From Flavobacteriales bacterium (GTDB lineage: Bacteria; Bacteroidota; Bacteroidia; Flavobacteriales; TMED113): a DNA stretch of 17,902 nt. Of the stretch, positions 1 to 6,936 are shown one piece after another; positions within the stretch are counted from its first letter, which is position 1; each line of letters begins with the position of its first letter. Position numbers and translations under genes: made by a program. The DNA is taken from the NCBI GenBank assembly GCA_002696965.1, contig NZUB01000057.1, forward strand, positions 1 to 17,902, given 5' to 3'. Under the pieces are notes generated by a model, which ran no database searches, was not told where the DNA came from, and worked only from the letters and a program-made list of their open reading frames with translations.

Positions 1-789
1 CTTTAATTCCAAAGCACAAAATCCCATATTGTAGAATAATTGCTTAGAATTTTTATTTAACTGAGTACCCTTCTGATATAAATCTAACGCTTCATTATAT
101 TGTGATATGTTCTGTTTATGCTTACCATAATTATAATAAACTTGAAAATCATTAGGATATTTATTTATAATTTCTGTAAAATATTTTTCAGCTAATTCAA
201 TATTAAAAAAATTATTTGATTTTGTAGTATCACTATAAATTAAAGACAATAAAGACAAAGCTTCTTTATTATTCGAATTTTCTCCCAAAAGGTTAGTTAA
301 TAAATCCAGAGCCGATTCATATTCTTTTAATTCTTTTAAATAAGCAATTATAGAGGGAGAAACAATTCCCTTTTGTAATTTAGCTAATGTGTCAATCATT
401 ATCCTACAATTAGGATCTCGGACTGCACATAATAAATTAGTCAACTTAATACGACAATCTAATTGATTTGGGTCAATAATAAGGCAGCGTTGCCAAGAGT
501 CTTTTGCAATTCTAGTTTCATTTAAATCAAAATAAATATCTCCTTTGCAAGATAAAACATTCACATCGTTTTTAAAAACACTGTATGCTTGATCAATATC
601 CTTTTTAGCTAACTTTATATTATTTTCTTGCAAATAAAGTTTAGCTCGTTTACTCAGCAAGCTAAAATCCAAAGAATCTTTTTGGATTAAATACGAAAGA
701 GAGTCTAAATCCGAATGAATTGGCTTTGTTTTAGTGGAATTACATTGAACAAGTACAACTAAAACAATTAAGATAAGACTTAGTCGCAT
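1..789 (-). CDS. TPR-repeat lipoprotein, partial (3' end beyond left edge)
   Basis: An open frame of 263 codons runs from an ATG at 787-789 to the window edge without a stop. Residues 1-15 are a hydrophobic signal (MRLSLILIVLVVLVQC), and Cys16 would be the lipidated residue. The lipobox ends VQC, where Gln before Cys is unusual, so lipoprotein status is probable rather than certain. The rest is helical and resembles tetratricopeptide repeats: a first set around residues 40-110 (including a W-x8-DPN turn) and a second near 185-263 (an alternating Y/A/L pattern such as YNEALDLYQKG). TPR proteins are protein-interaction scaffolds; an envelope-anchored role is inferred and the partner is unknown. 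The start lies 6 bp after the recA stop, so it is probably the last visible gene of the sigma-nth-bcp-recA operon. Cys residues at about 81, 102, 114, 120 and 126 are more frequent than usual for TPR proteins. Confidence 0.8.
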   Translation of the reverse strand, partial: MRLSLILIVLVVLVQCNSTKTKPIHSDLDSLSYLIQKDSLDFSLLSKRAKLYLQENNIKLAKKDIDQAYSVFKNDVNVLSCKGDIYFDLNETRIAKDSWQRCLIIDPNQLDCRIKLTNLLCAVRDPNCRIMIDTLAKLQKGIVSPSIIAYLKELKEYESALDLLTNLLGENSNNKEALSLLSLIYSDTTKSNNFFNIELAEKYFTEIINKYPNDFQVYYNYGKHKQNISQYNEALDLYQKGTQLNKNSKQLFYNMGFCALELK

Positions 790-795
790 ATAATT

Positions 796-1794
796 TTAAT
801 CAAATTTTGATTTAATTTTTTTCTCTAATTCATCACATAGTTCTGGGTTATCTTTTAATATATTTCTAACAGCCTCTCTGCCTTGCCCTAATTTGTCCCC
901 ATTATAACTAAACCATGAACCGCTTTTGGCAATAATACCATATTCAACTCCTAAATCAATCATTTCACCTGTTTTTGAAATTCCTTCTCCGTACATAATA
1001 TCAAATTGAGCATTTCTAAAAGGAGGAGCAACTTTATTTTTAACAATTTTTACTCTAGTTCTATTGCCAATAGTCTTATCACCATCTTTGATTTGAGTAC
1101 TTCTTCTAATATCTATCCTAACAGATGAATAAAACTTAAGAGCATTACCCCCAGTAGTTGTTTCAGGATTTCCAAACATAACACCTATTTTCTCTCTTAA
1201 TTGATTTATAAATACACAGATACAACCTGATTTACTAATTGTCGCAGTCATCTTCCGAAGAGCTTGAGACATTAAACGTGCCTGTAATCCTAATTTAGAT
1301 TCTCCCATTTCACCCTCAATTTCACTTTTTGGAGTTAATGCAGCAACTGAATCAATTACTAATATATCTATCGCAGCAGATCTAATTAAATTATCAGCAA
1401 TTTCTAATGCTTGTTCTCCACAGTCTGGTTGAGATATTAATAAATTATCAATATCTACACCTAATTTTTTTGCATAAAAACGATCAAAAGCATGTTCTGC
1501 GTCAATAAATGCAGCTATCCCTCCTCTTTTTTGTGTTTCTGCAATAGCATGAAGAGTTAGGGTTGTCTTACCAGAAGATTCTGGTCCAAATATTTCAACT
1601 ACCCTTCCTTTTGGTAATCCGCCAACACCAAGAGCTAAATCGATGCCTATTGACCCCGTAGAAATAGCTTCAACATCGATAATGGGCGCATCACCTAGCT
1701 TCATTATGGTCCCCTTACCATAAGTTTTATCAATTTTTTCCATTGTTAAAGCTAAAGCTTTCTTTTTTGCATCTAATTCTTTACTCATAATCAT
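796..1794 (-). CDS. recA: Recombinase RecA
   Basis: RecA polymerises on single-stranded DNA, catalyses ATP-dependent homologous pairing and strand exchange, and acts as co-protease for LexA-type repressors where these exist. In the 332-residue frame Walker A is GPESSGKTT at 70-78, Walker B is LVIDS at 145-149, and the DNA-binding L2 loop spans about 199-216 (GVMFGNPETTTGG). The C-terminus is short (ends KSKFD) and lacks the long acidic tail of enterobacterial RecA. The first ATG overlaps the bcp stop as ATGA, suggesting translational coupling; a second ATG two codons later (start 1788, MSKELDA) matches the usual family N-terminus and is equally possible. No separate promoter or SOS-box-like palindrome is visible directly upstream, since that sequence is bcp coding. 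Expression is therefore probably driven from further upstream in the operon. Confidence 0.98.
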   Translation of the reverse strand: MIMSKELDAKKKALALTMEKIDKTYGKGTIMKLGDAPIIDVEAISTGSIGIDLALGVGGLPKGRVVEIFGPESSGKTTLTLHAIAETQKRGGIAAFIDAEHAFDRFYAKKLGVDIDNLLISQPDCGEQALEIADNLIRSAAIDILVIDSVAALTPKSEIEGEMGESKLGLQARLMSQALRKMTATISKSGCICVFINQLREKIGVMFGNPETTTGGNALKFYSSVRIDIRRSTQIKDGDKTIGNRTRVKIVKNKVAPPFRNAQFDIMYGEGISKTGEMIDLGVEYGIIAKSGSWFSYNGDKLGQGREAVRNILKDNPELCDELEKKIKSKFD

Positions 1795-2258
1795 TGTTTT
1801 TTATAAGATTCTAATATTTGTTCTGCATGATTTTTGGTATTTACTTTTGTAAATACTTTTTCAATTATTTGATTTTCATTAATTATAAATGTGGTCCTAT
1901 ATACGCCATCATATTCTCTTCCCATAAATTTTTTCTTACCAAAAACACCATATAATAAACATATACTCCTGTCTTCATCAGCAATCAAATCAAATACTAA
2001 ATTGAATTTAGTAATAAAATTAAGATGTGATTTTACACTATCTGGACTGACTCCTAATACATCAAATCCATTGTTCAATAAATCACTATAATTATCCGTT
2101 AAGTTACAAGATTGAGCTGTACAGCCAGGTGTATTATCTTTAGGATAAAAATATAATATAATTTTTTTACCTTTATAATCTGACAAAGAAACGGAGTTAG
2201 AATCTTGGTTTAATCCGGTAAAATTTGGAGCTACATCACCTTCTTTTAAGTGTGTCAT
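1791..2258 (-). CDS. bcp: Thioredoxin-dependent thiol peroxidase, Bcp/PrxQ family
   Basis: This peroxiredoxin reduces H2O2 and organic hydroperoxides in the cytoplasm using thioredoxin as electron donor. At 155 residues it has normal family length. The active-site stretch is PKDNTPGCTAQSC, with the peroxidatic Cys46 and a resolving Cys51 five residues later, the atypical 2-Cys PrxQ arrangement. Thr43 and Arg121 (in YRTTF) complete the expected catalytic pocket. The gene starts at an ATG 49 bp after the nth stop and ends in a 4-bp overlap with recA. The nth-bcp order is common in Bacteroidota, and it places peroxide removal beside repair of oxidised bases. A TAnnTTTG match lies just upstream (2280-2287), so it might have a second, weaker promoter. 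Confidence 0.95.
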   Translation of the reverse strand: MTHLKEGDVAPNFTGLNQDSNSVSLSDYKGKKIILYFYPKDNTPGCTAQSCNLTDNYSDLLNNGFDVLGVSPDSVKSHLNFITKFNLVFDLIADEDRSICLLYGVFGKKKFMGREYDGVYRTTFIINENQIIEKVFTKVNTKNHAEQILESYKKQ

Positions 2259-2279
2259 ATTTATAAATTATAATAAGTC

Positions 2280-2287
2280 CAAATGTA
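2280..2287 (-). promoter_or_regulatory. Weak candidate -7 element for bcp-recA
   Basis: TACATTTG on the minus strand fits TAnnTTTG, 21 nt before the bcp ATG. The nearest TTTG (2313-2316) is 25 nt away, longer than usual. It could be a weak internal promoter serving bcp and recA. Confidence 0.2.
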
Positions 2288-2307
2288 ATAAATCAATATA
2301 AATTATT

Positions 2308-2943
2308 TCACTCAAAAAGTGTTTTTCTTCCCACAACTCTACAAATTGGACACACATTGGGGTTATGCTTTCGAGCTGGACAATATTCTCTTCCAAAATA
2401 TATCATTTGTAAATGTAATTTATTCCATAGTTTTTCAGGAAAAAAACTTTTACAATCCTTTTCAGTTTGAATGACATTTTTCCCATTACTAATACCCCAT
2501 CTATAAGATAATCTATGAATATGTGTATCAATTGGAAAAGCTGAAATATTAAAAGCCTGAGACATTACTACAGATGCTGTTTTATGACCAACACCAGGAA
2601 AACTTTCTAGTGCCTTAAAAGTTCTAGGCACAACCGACCTATATTCTTTTACTAATATCTCCGACAACTTACTAATTGCTCTGGCTTTTGTTGGAGCTAA
2701 ACCACAAGGTTTAATAATTTTTTCAATCCTAGATACTGACACCCGCATCATATCTTTAGGCGTATTAGCTAGTTTAAATAAGCTAGGAGTTACTTTATTC
2801 ACACGCTGATCGGTACATTGAGCTGATAATAAAACAGCAATAAGTAAGGTATATGGATCCTGATGAATAAGGGGAATCTTAGGAGTGCCATATAACTCTT
2901 CCAAAGTATCTGTGATAAAGCTTAATTTTAATCTTCTTTTCAT
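2308..2943 (-). CDS. nth: Endonuclease III (DNA glycosylase/AP lyase) with non-canonical Fe-S cysteines
   Basis: This enzyme removes oxidised pyrimidines from DNA and cleaves the resulting abasic site by beta-elimination, an early step of base excision repair. Its 211 residues match the usual length. The helix-hairpin-helix motif is FPGVGHKTA at 115-123, with the catalytic Lys121; the catalytic Asp139 sits in FPIDTH. The QCTDQRVN segment at 42-49 is also typical. The C-terminal region that normally carries the 4Fe-4S cluster as C-x6-C-x2-C-x5-C instead reads C-x9-C-x2-C, with only three cysteines (CPARKHNPNVCPIC). The position of the second ligand is occupied by Pro, and the fourth ligand is missing at its usual spacing. 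The frame is intact and the protein ends normally, so this is not a truncation. It starts 28 bp after the small upstream gene. Confidence 0.95.
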   Translation of the reverse strand: MKRRLKLSFITDTLEELYGTPKIPLIHQDPYTLLIAVLLSAQCTDQRVNKVTPSLFKLANTPKDMMRVSVSRIEKIIKPCGLAPTKARAISKLSEILVKEYRSVVPRTFKALESFPGVGHKTASVVMSQAFNISAFPIDTHIHRLSYRWGISNGKNVIQTEKDCKSFFPEKLWNKLHLQMIYFGREYCPARKHNPNVCPICRVVGRKTLFE

Positions 2944-2971
2944 ACACCAACTATAGCTTACACTAAATTAA

Positions 2972-3157
2972 TCAATTTAGTATAAGGTAGTCTTCATCTG
3001 ATGCGACATATACAGCTTTAGAGTAGGCAAGAATATTATAATTATTATCGTTATTTTGGTTTTGTAACAAAAATCTATCTATAGAGCTTATTTCTTTATC
3101 GATCAAATCAATTATTAAAGTTCTATTTTTTTGTGTTAAATGAGTACAGTTATTCAT
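2972..3157 (-). CDS. Small protein of unknown function (61 aa) between sigma factor and nth
   Basis: I do not recognise this protein. The frame from the ATG at 3155-3157 encodes 61 residues; a TTG two codons earlier (3161-3163) could also start it. The sequence has an amphipathic, probably helical part at about 11-31 (LIIDLIDKEISSIDRFLL), an Asn/Gln/Asp-rich low-complexity link at 32-42, and a hydrophobic, acidic end (KAVYVASDEDYLILN). There is no signal peptide, membrane segment or metal-binding motif. It lies in the same direction as, and between, the sigma factor and nth, with gaps of 63 and 28 bp, so it is probably co-transcribed. A regulatory role for the sigma factor would fit the position, but nothing in the sequence shows it. 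It may be a lineage-specific gene or, less likely, a chance open frame. Confidence 0.5.
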   Translation of the reverse strand: MNNCTHLTQKNRTLIIDLIDKEISSIDRFLLQNQNNDNNYNILAYSKAVYVASDEDYLILN

Positions 3158-3163
3158 AGGCAA

Positions 3164-3186
3164 ATTGGTTATTTATTTAAACCAAT
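3164..3186. repeat. Inverted repeat and copies of TTATTGGT in the sigma-nth gap
   Basis: ATTGGTT at 3164-3170 and AACCAAT at 3180-3186 form a 7-bp perfect inverted repeat with a 9-nt loop, ending 6 nt before the 61-residue gene (minus strand). ACCAATAAC at 3181-3189 is repeated at 3213-3221, touching the sigma stop. This is the longest intercistronic gap (63 nt) in the operon. It may be an RNA hairpin or operator; it lacks a long U tract, so it is not a good terminator. Confidence 0.5.
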
Positions 3187-3220
3187 AACGTAACACTTAT
3201 GATAATTATTGTACCAATAA

Positions 3221-3808
3221 CTAATCTAAAGACATGACAACACCTTTATTTTTAATAATCTTTCTAAGATTAATTAATGCATAACGCATTCTTCCAAGAG
3301 CAGTGTTAATGCTAATATTACAATTCTCAGCTATTTCATTAAAACTCATATTAGAATAATAACGCATTTTCAAAACTTCTTTTTGTGCGGGTGGCAAATA
3401 TTGAATTAAACTTTTCAAATCTGATATTATTCGACTTTTGATCATCTCATCCTCCTTACTTATAGAAGAATCTTTAATAATATTAAAAACATCAAATTCA
3501 TCATTTGATCTTACAAATTTAGTTTTCTTAATTTTTCGAAAATGATCAATAGACAAATTGTATGCAATCCGCATAACCCAAGGCACAAATTTACCTTCTT
3601 CGTTATATTTTCCCCTTTTCAAAGTGTTTATCACTTTTAAAAAAGTTTCTTGAAAAATATCTTCAGCTAAAGTTCTATCTTTAACCTTAGAAATTATAAA
3701 TGCAATAATCCTAGATTTATGACGATTAATTAAAATATTTAATGAATTTTCTGACCCCTGTATATATGAGCTAATTAAATGCTCATCTTTAATTATATGT
3801 TTAGACAT
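3221..3808 (-). CDS. ECF-type (sigma-70 family) RNA polymerase sigma factor
   Basis: This is a 195-residue group-4 sigma factor that directs RNA polymerase to a subset of promoters. Region 2 spans about 11-92, including the core-binding and -10 recognition helices (DIFQETFLKVINTLK near 50-64 and PWVMRIAYNLSIDHFRK near 76-92). Region 4 with its helix-turn-helix spans about 133-184 (LPPAQKEVLKMRY, then MSFNEIAENCNISINTALGR). The YNEEGKFVPWVMRIA stretch is typical of a conserved RpoE-like sigma of Bacteroidota. No membrane anti-sigma factor lies next to it, which also fits that group. The ATG at 3806-3808 follows a leader of about 60 nt from a near-consensus promoter. It appears to be the first gene of the operon leading to nth, bcp and recA, and it diverges from the uvrA operon. 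Its target genes cannot be read from the sequence. Confidence 0.95.
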   Translation of the reverse strand: MSKHIIKDEHLISSYIQGSENSLNILINRHKSRIIAFIISKVKDRTLAEDIFQETFLKVINTLKRGKYNEEGKFVPWVMRIAYNLSIDHFRKIKKTKFVRSNDEFDVFNIIKDSSISKEDEMIKSRIISDLKSLIQYLPPAQKEVLKMRYYSNMSFNEIAENCNISINTALGRMRYALINLRKIIKNKGVVMSLD

Positions 3809-3877
3809 AGCTTATTTAGTTAATAAATTTAAATAAGTAAATATGTCTCAATAGGCAGTTAAAATTTGAATTAAAGT

Positions 3878-3908
3878 CAAATATACAAAAATTTTATTTT
3901 ATAGTAAA
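3878..3908 (-). promoter_or_regulatory. Bacteroidota-type promoter of the sigma-nth-bcp-recA operon
   Basis: On the minus strand a TATATTTG at 3885-3878 fits the TAnnTTTG -7 element of Bacteroidota. TTTA at 3908-3905 differs by one base from the TTTG -33 element, and the 19-nt spacer is in the accepted range. Transcription would start near 3871, leaving a leader of about 60 nt before the sigma ATG. The match is to the housekeeping consensus, so the sigma gene probably does not depend only on itself. Confidence 0.6.
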
Positions 3909-3938
3909 TACATTAGCTTAATCGACAAATATTATTAA

Positions 3939-3946
3939 TAAATTTG
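3939..3946 (+). promoter_or_regulatory. Candidate -7 element of the small membrane protein-uvrA operon
   Basis: TAAATTTG matches TAnnTTTG exactly and ends 6 nt before the ATG at 3953. If used, transcription would begin at or very near the start codon, giving a leaderless or almost leaderless mRNA. No good TTTG lies at the expected distance; TTAG at 3913-3916 (22-nt spacer) is the best partial match. In AT-rich DNA an isolated octamer match is weak evidence. Confidence 0.3.
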
Positions 3947-3952
3947 AATAAT

Positions 3953-4201
3953 ATGATTTTAAAACTTTTAATAACTGGAAACTGTATTCTTATAAGTGCA
4001 ATTATAGCTAATATGATTGCAAAATTGATAAAAATAACTACGTGGTATGATTTTTATAATCAATTAATTAATCTTGGTTTTAAAAACACCATCAACACAT
4101 TACAAATTCTAGATACATTGTGGTTATTTTTAATATATCCAATTATTCTTAGTGTAGGGTTTTTAATTGGAGAAAAAATATATATTTTCATGACATCTTA
4201 A
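3953..4201 (+). CDS. Small integral membrane protein (82 aa) upstream of uvrA
   Basis: No function is known to me. The ATG at 3953 gives 82 residues; an in-frame TTG at 3944 is possible but overlaps the candidate -7 box. Two hydrophobic segments are visible, at about 3-27 (LKLLITGNCILISAIIANMIAKLI) and 56-74 (LWLFLIYPIILSVGFLIG). Between them is an amphipathic part containing TTWYDFYNQLINLGF. This suggests a two-pass inner-membrane protein with a short loop. Its stop codon lies 2 bp before the uvrA ATG, so the two are almost certainly co-transcribed and probably translationally coupled. I believe similar small membrane proteins occur next to repair genes in related bacteria, but this is from memory and unverified. 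A link between a membrane protein and nucleotide excision repair is only suggested by position. Confidence 0.75.
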   Translation: MILKLLITGNCILISAIIANMIAKLIKITTWYDFYNQLINLGFKNTINTLQILDTLWLFLIYPIILSVGFLIGEKIYIFMTS

Positions 4202-4203
4202 AA

Positions 4204-6936
4204 ATGAAGTTAAAAGATCAAATTATTGTTAAGGGAGCACGACTAAATAACTTGAAAAATATATCTGTCTATATCCCCAAAAACCAACTTGTTGTAATTA
4301 CCGGCTTATCAGGATCTGGAAAATCAACACTTGCATATGACACCATATATGCTGAAGCACAAAGAAGATATATTGAAAGCTTATCATCATATGCTAGACA
4401 GTTTTTAAAAAATCATCAAAAACCTGAATTTGATAAAATTACAGGTTTGTCACCCGCTATAGCACTAGAGCATAAAACCAATACAAATAACCCTAGGTCT
4501 ACAGTTGGCACCTCCACAGAAATTTATCATTATTTAACATTATTATATGAGCGATTGGGGAAGGTAATATCACCTATCAGCAAAAAAGAAGTAAAGCCAA
4601 TCGTGTTTGATGATTTTAAAAAGTATATATTTCAATTAAAACCAAACACAAAATTTATTATATCTTGTCCTATCAAAATAAGAAAAATAGCCTATTTAAA
4701 AGAAGCTGGCTACTCTAAAATGATAATAGATGAGGAAGTTCTTGAATTAGAAGAAAATTTCACAGATCAAACAAATGCTAACCTTGTAGTTGACAAATTG
4801 ATTGTAACAAAAAATTCAGATTTTGAATTTTTATTAAAAGAAGCTTTTAATACAGCCATAAAGATTGGAGATGGACACTTATCTATTTATAACCAAGATA
4901 TAAAAATACTAAAATCATTTAATGACAAATTGATTCAAGATGATATTCATTTTGAATCACCTAATCAAGCTTTATTTAATTTTAATAATCCATATGGGGC
5001 GTGTACAAATTGTAATGGACATGGGGATGTGATGGACATTGATGTAGACAAAGTAATTCCTGATAAACAAAAAAGTATCTATGATAATGCCGTACATCCA
5101 TGGATAAGTAGTGGCATGGGTAAATGGAAAAATACATTTATTGAAAAAATAAAAAAATATGATTTTCCTATTTACAAAAAATATAGTCAATTATCCCTCA
5201 AACAGAAAAAACTTTTGTGGCACGGAAGTAACGAAGTAGAAGGCATATATGATTTTTTTAACTTTTTAAAGAAAAAATCTTATAAAATTCAATATCGTGT
5301 TATGCTAGCTAAATACAGAGGGATATCAACATGTAAAGTGTGCAAAGGAAGTCGCTTAAATATAGCTACACAATATATTTATGTTCAGAACAAAAACATT
5401 CATCAACTGATTGATTTATCAATTAAAAAACTACTAAATTTTATTCATAAAATTACCATTGATAATCATGAAAAAAAAATTATAAACAAAATAAAAGAGG
5501 AGATTTCTAATAGGGCACAATCAATGATTAAACTAGGTCTAGGATATTTAACCTTAAATCGAAAGTCCAGCTCACTTTCAGGCGGAGAAAGTCAAAGAAT
5601 TAATATTGCTAAATCTATTGGTAGTGTATTAGTTGGCTCCATATATGTACTAGATGAGCCAAGCTTAGGACTACATTCACGTGACACTAAAAATCTATTA
5701 CACACATTAAAAAAATTAAAAGAACTTGGTAATACTTTAATTATAGTAGAACATGATAAAGATATTATTAAAGAAGCCGATTATATTATTGACATAGGTC
5801 CACGTGCCGGTGCTCACGGAGGTGATATTATATATACTGGCCCCTTTCATGCAAGAAAAAGTGATAGCTTAACTTTACAATATATAAATCAATACAAGAA
5901 AATCACCCGATACTCCTCTACAAGAAAACCTAAAAATTTCATAAAAATTACAGGAATTAAAAAAAATAACTTAAACAATATTGATGTAGCCATACCCACA
6001 AACCTATTCACAGCTATTACAGGTGTTAGTGGTTCCGGGAAAAGTACATTGATAAAAGATATATTATTACCAGCTGTTAAAAGAAAATTAAAAGATTTTT
6101 CATACGCAAAACCTGAATGCAAATCTATTGAAATGGCACTATATGAAGATATTAATGACATAAGCTATGTCGATCAAAATTCTATTAAAAAGTCATCAAA
6201 ATCAACTGCAATAACATATATTAATTCATACGACAACATCCGTACACTATTTGCTTCACAAGCCAAATCAAAATCACTCAATTTTAGTGCAAAGCACTTT
6301 TCATTTAATGTTGATGGAGGCAGATGTAATAATTGCAAGGGACAAGGATATGTAATTATTGAAATGCAATTTTTAGCTGATATTAAAATCACCTGTGAAG
6401 TCTGTAATGGAAGAAGATTCCAAGAAGATATTCTAAAAGTTAAATTTAGAAAAAAAAATATTCAACAAATATTAGATTTAACTATTGAAGAAGGTTATAA
6501 TTTTTTCAACAAAAATCAACAAAATATAATAGCTGAGAAAATGCAACCTCTGATAGAGGTTGGATTAGGGTATTTAAAAATGGGGCAAGCTATTAACACA
6601 ATGAGTTCTGGAGAATTACAAAGACTTAAGCTAGGACATTTTTTATCTAAACAAGATAAAAAATCCATCTTAATTTTCGATGAACCATCAAAAGGCTTAC
6701 ATTTTGATGATATCAATATTTTAATTAAAGCGCTTGACAAATTGGTAGACAATGGTAATACCGTGATTATTATTGAACATAACTTAGACATTATTAAAAA
6801 TGTTGACTGGGTAATAGATATGGGACCTGATGCAGGTGATAATGGAGGCCAAATTATTTTTCATGGTCCTCCTAAAAAATTAATAAATCAAAATTCACAT
6901 ACCGGAAAATCATTAAAGCAAGAAATCATTCATTGA
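4204..6936 (+). CDS. uvrA: UvrABC excinuclease subunit A
   Basis: UvrA is the damage-recognition ATPase of nucleotide excision repair; its dimer scans DNA and loads UvrB. The 910 residues carry two ABC modules. Module I has Walker A GLSGSGKST at 34-42, signature LSGGE at 458-462 and Walker B VLDEP around 482-486. Module II has Walker A GVSGSGKST at 607-615, signature MSSGE at 800-804 and Walker B IFDEP around 824-828. The C-terminal zinc finger is complete: C708-x2-C711-x19-C731-x2-C734. In the first zinc module only C267 and C270 remain, and the UvrB-binding region (about 115-245) begins ISPISKKEVKP without the usual CPxCG. From memory the loss of these outer cysteines is common in Bacteroidota UvrA. 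The last 11 bp overlap the convergent ABC transporter gene. Orientation away from recA/nth and close linkage suggest a repair cluster. Confidence 0.97.
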   Translation: MKLKDQIIVKGARLNNLKNISVYIPKNQLVVITGLSGSGKSTLAYDTIYAEAQRRYIESLSSYARQFLKNHQKPEFDKITGLSPAIALEHKTNTNNPRSTVGTSTEIYHYLTLLYERLGKVISPISKKEVKPIVFDDFKKYIFQLKPNTKFIISCPIKIRKIAYLKEAGYSKMIIDEEVLELEENFTDQTNANLVVDKLIVTKNSDFEFLLKEAFNTAIKIGDGHLSIYNQDIKILKSFNDKLIQDDIHFESPNQALFNFNNPYGACTNCNGHGDVMDIDVDKVIPDKQKSIYDNAVHPWISSGMGKWKNTFIEKIKKYDFPIYKKYSQLSLKQKKLLWHGSNEVEGIYDFFNFLKKKSYKIQYRVMLAKYRGISTCKVCKGSRLNIATQYIYVQNKNIHQLIDLSIKKLLNFIHKITIDNHEKKIINKIKEEISNRAQSMIKLGLGYLTLNRKSSSLSGGESQRINIAKSIGSVLVGSIYVLDEPSLGLHSRDTKNLLHTLKKLKELGNTLIIVEHDKDIIKEADYIIDIGPRAGAHGGDIIYTGPFHARKSDSLTLQYINQYKKITRYSSTRKPKNFIKITGIKKNNLNNIDVAIPTNLFTAITGVSGSGKSTLIKDILLPAVKRKLKDFSYAKPECKSIEMALYEDINDISYVDQNSIKKSSKSTAITYINSYDNIRTLFASQAKSKSLNFSAKHFSFNVDGGRCNNCKGQGYVIIEMQFLADIKITCEVCNGRRFQEDILKVKFRKKNIQQILDLTIEEGYNFFNKNQQNIIAEKMQPLIEVGLGYLKMGQAINTMSSGELQRLKLGHFLSKQDKKSILIFDEPSKGLHFDDINILIKALDKLVDNGNTVIIIEHNLDIIKNVDWVIDMGPDAGDNGGQIIFHGPPKKLINQNSHTGKSLKQEIIH

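Noticed and set aside
2962..2981. 8-bp perfect inverted repeat (ACTAAATT/AATTTAGT) at the end of the small gene
   Set aside because: The stem is purely AT-rich apart from one pair and has no T tract after it, so it is not a convincing terminator; such repeats are common by chance at this base composition.
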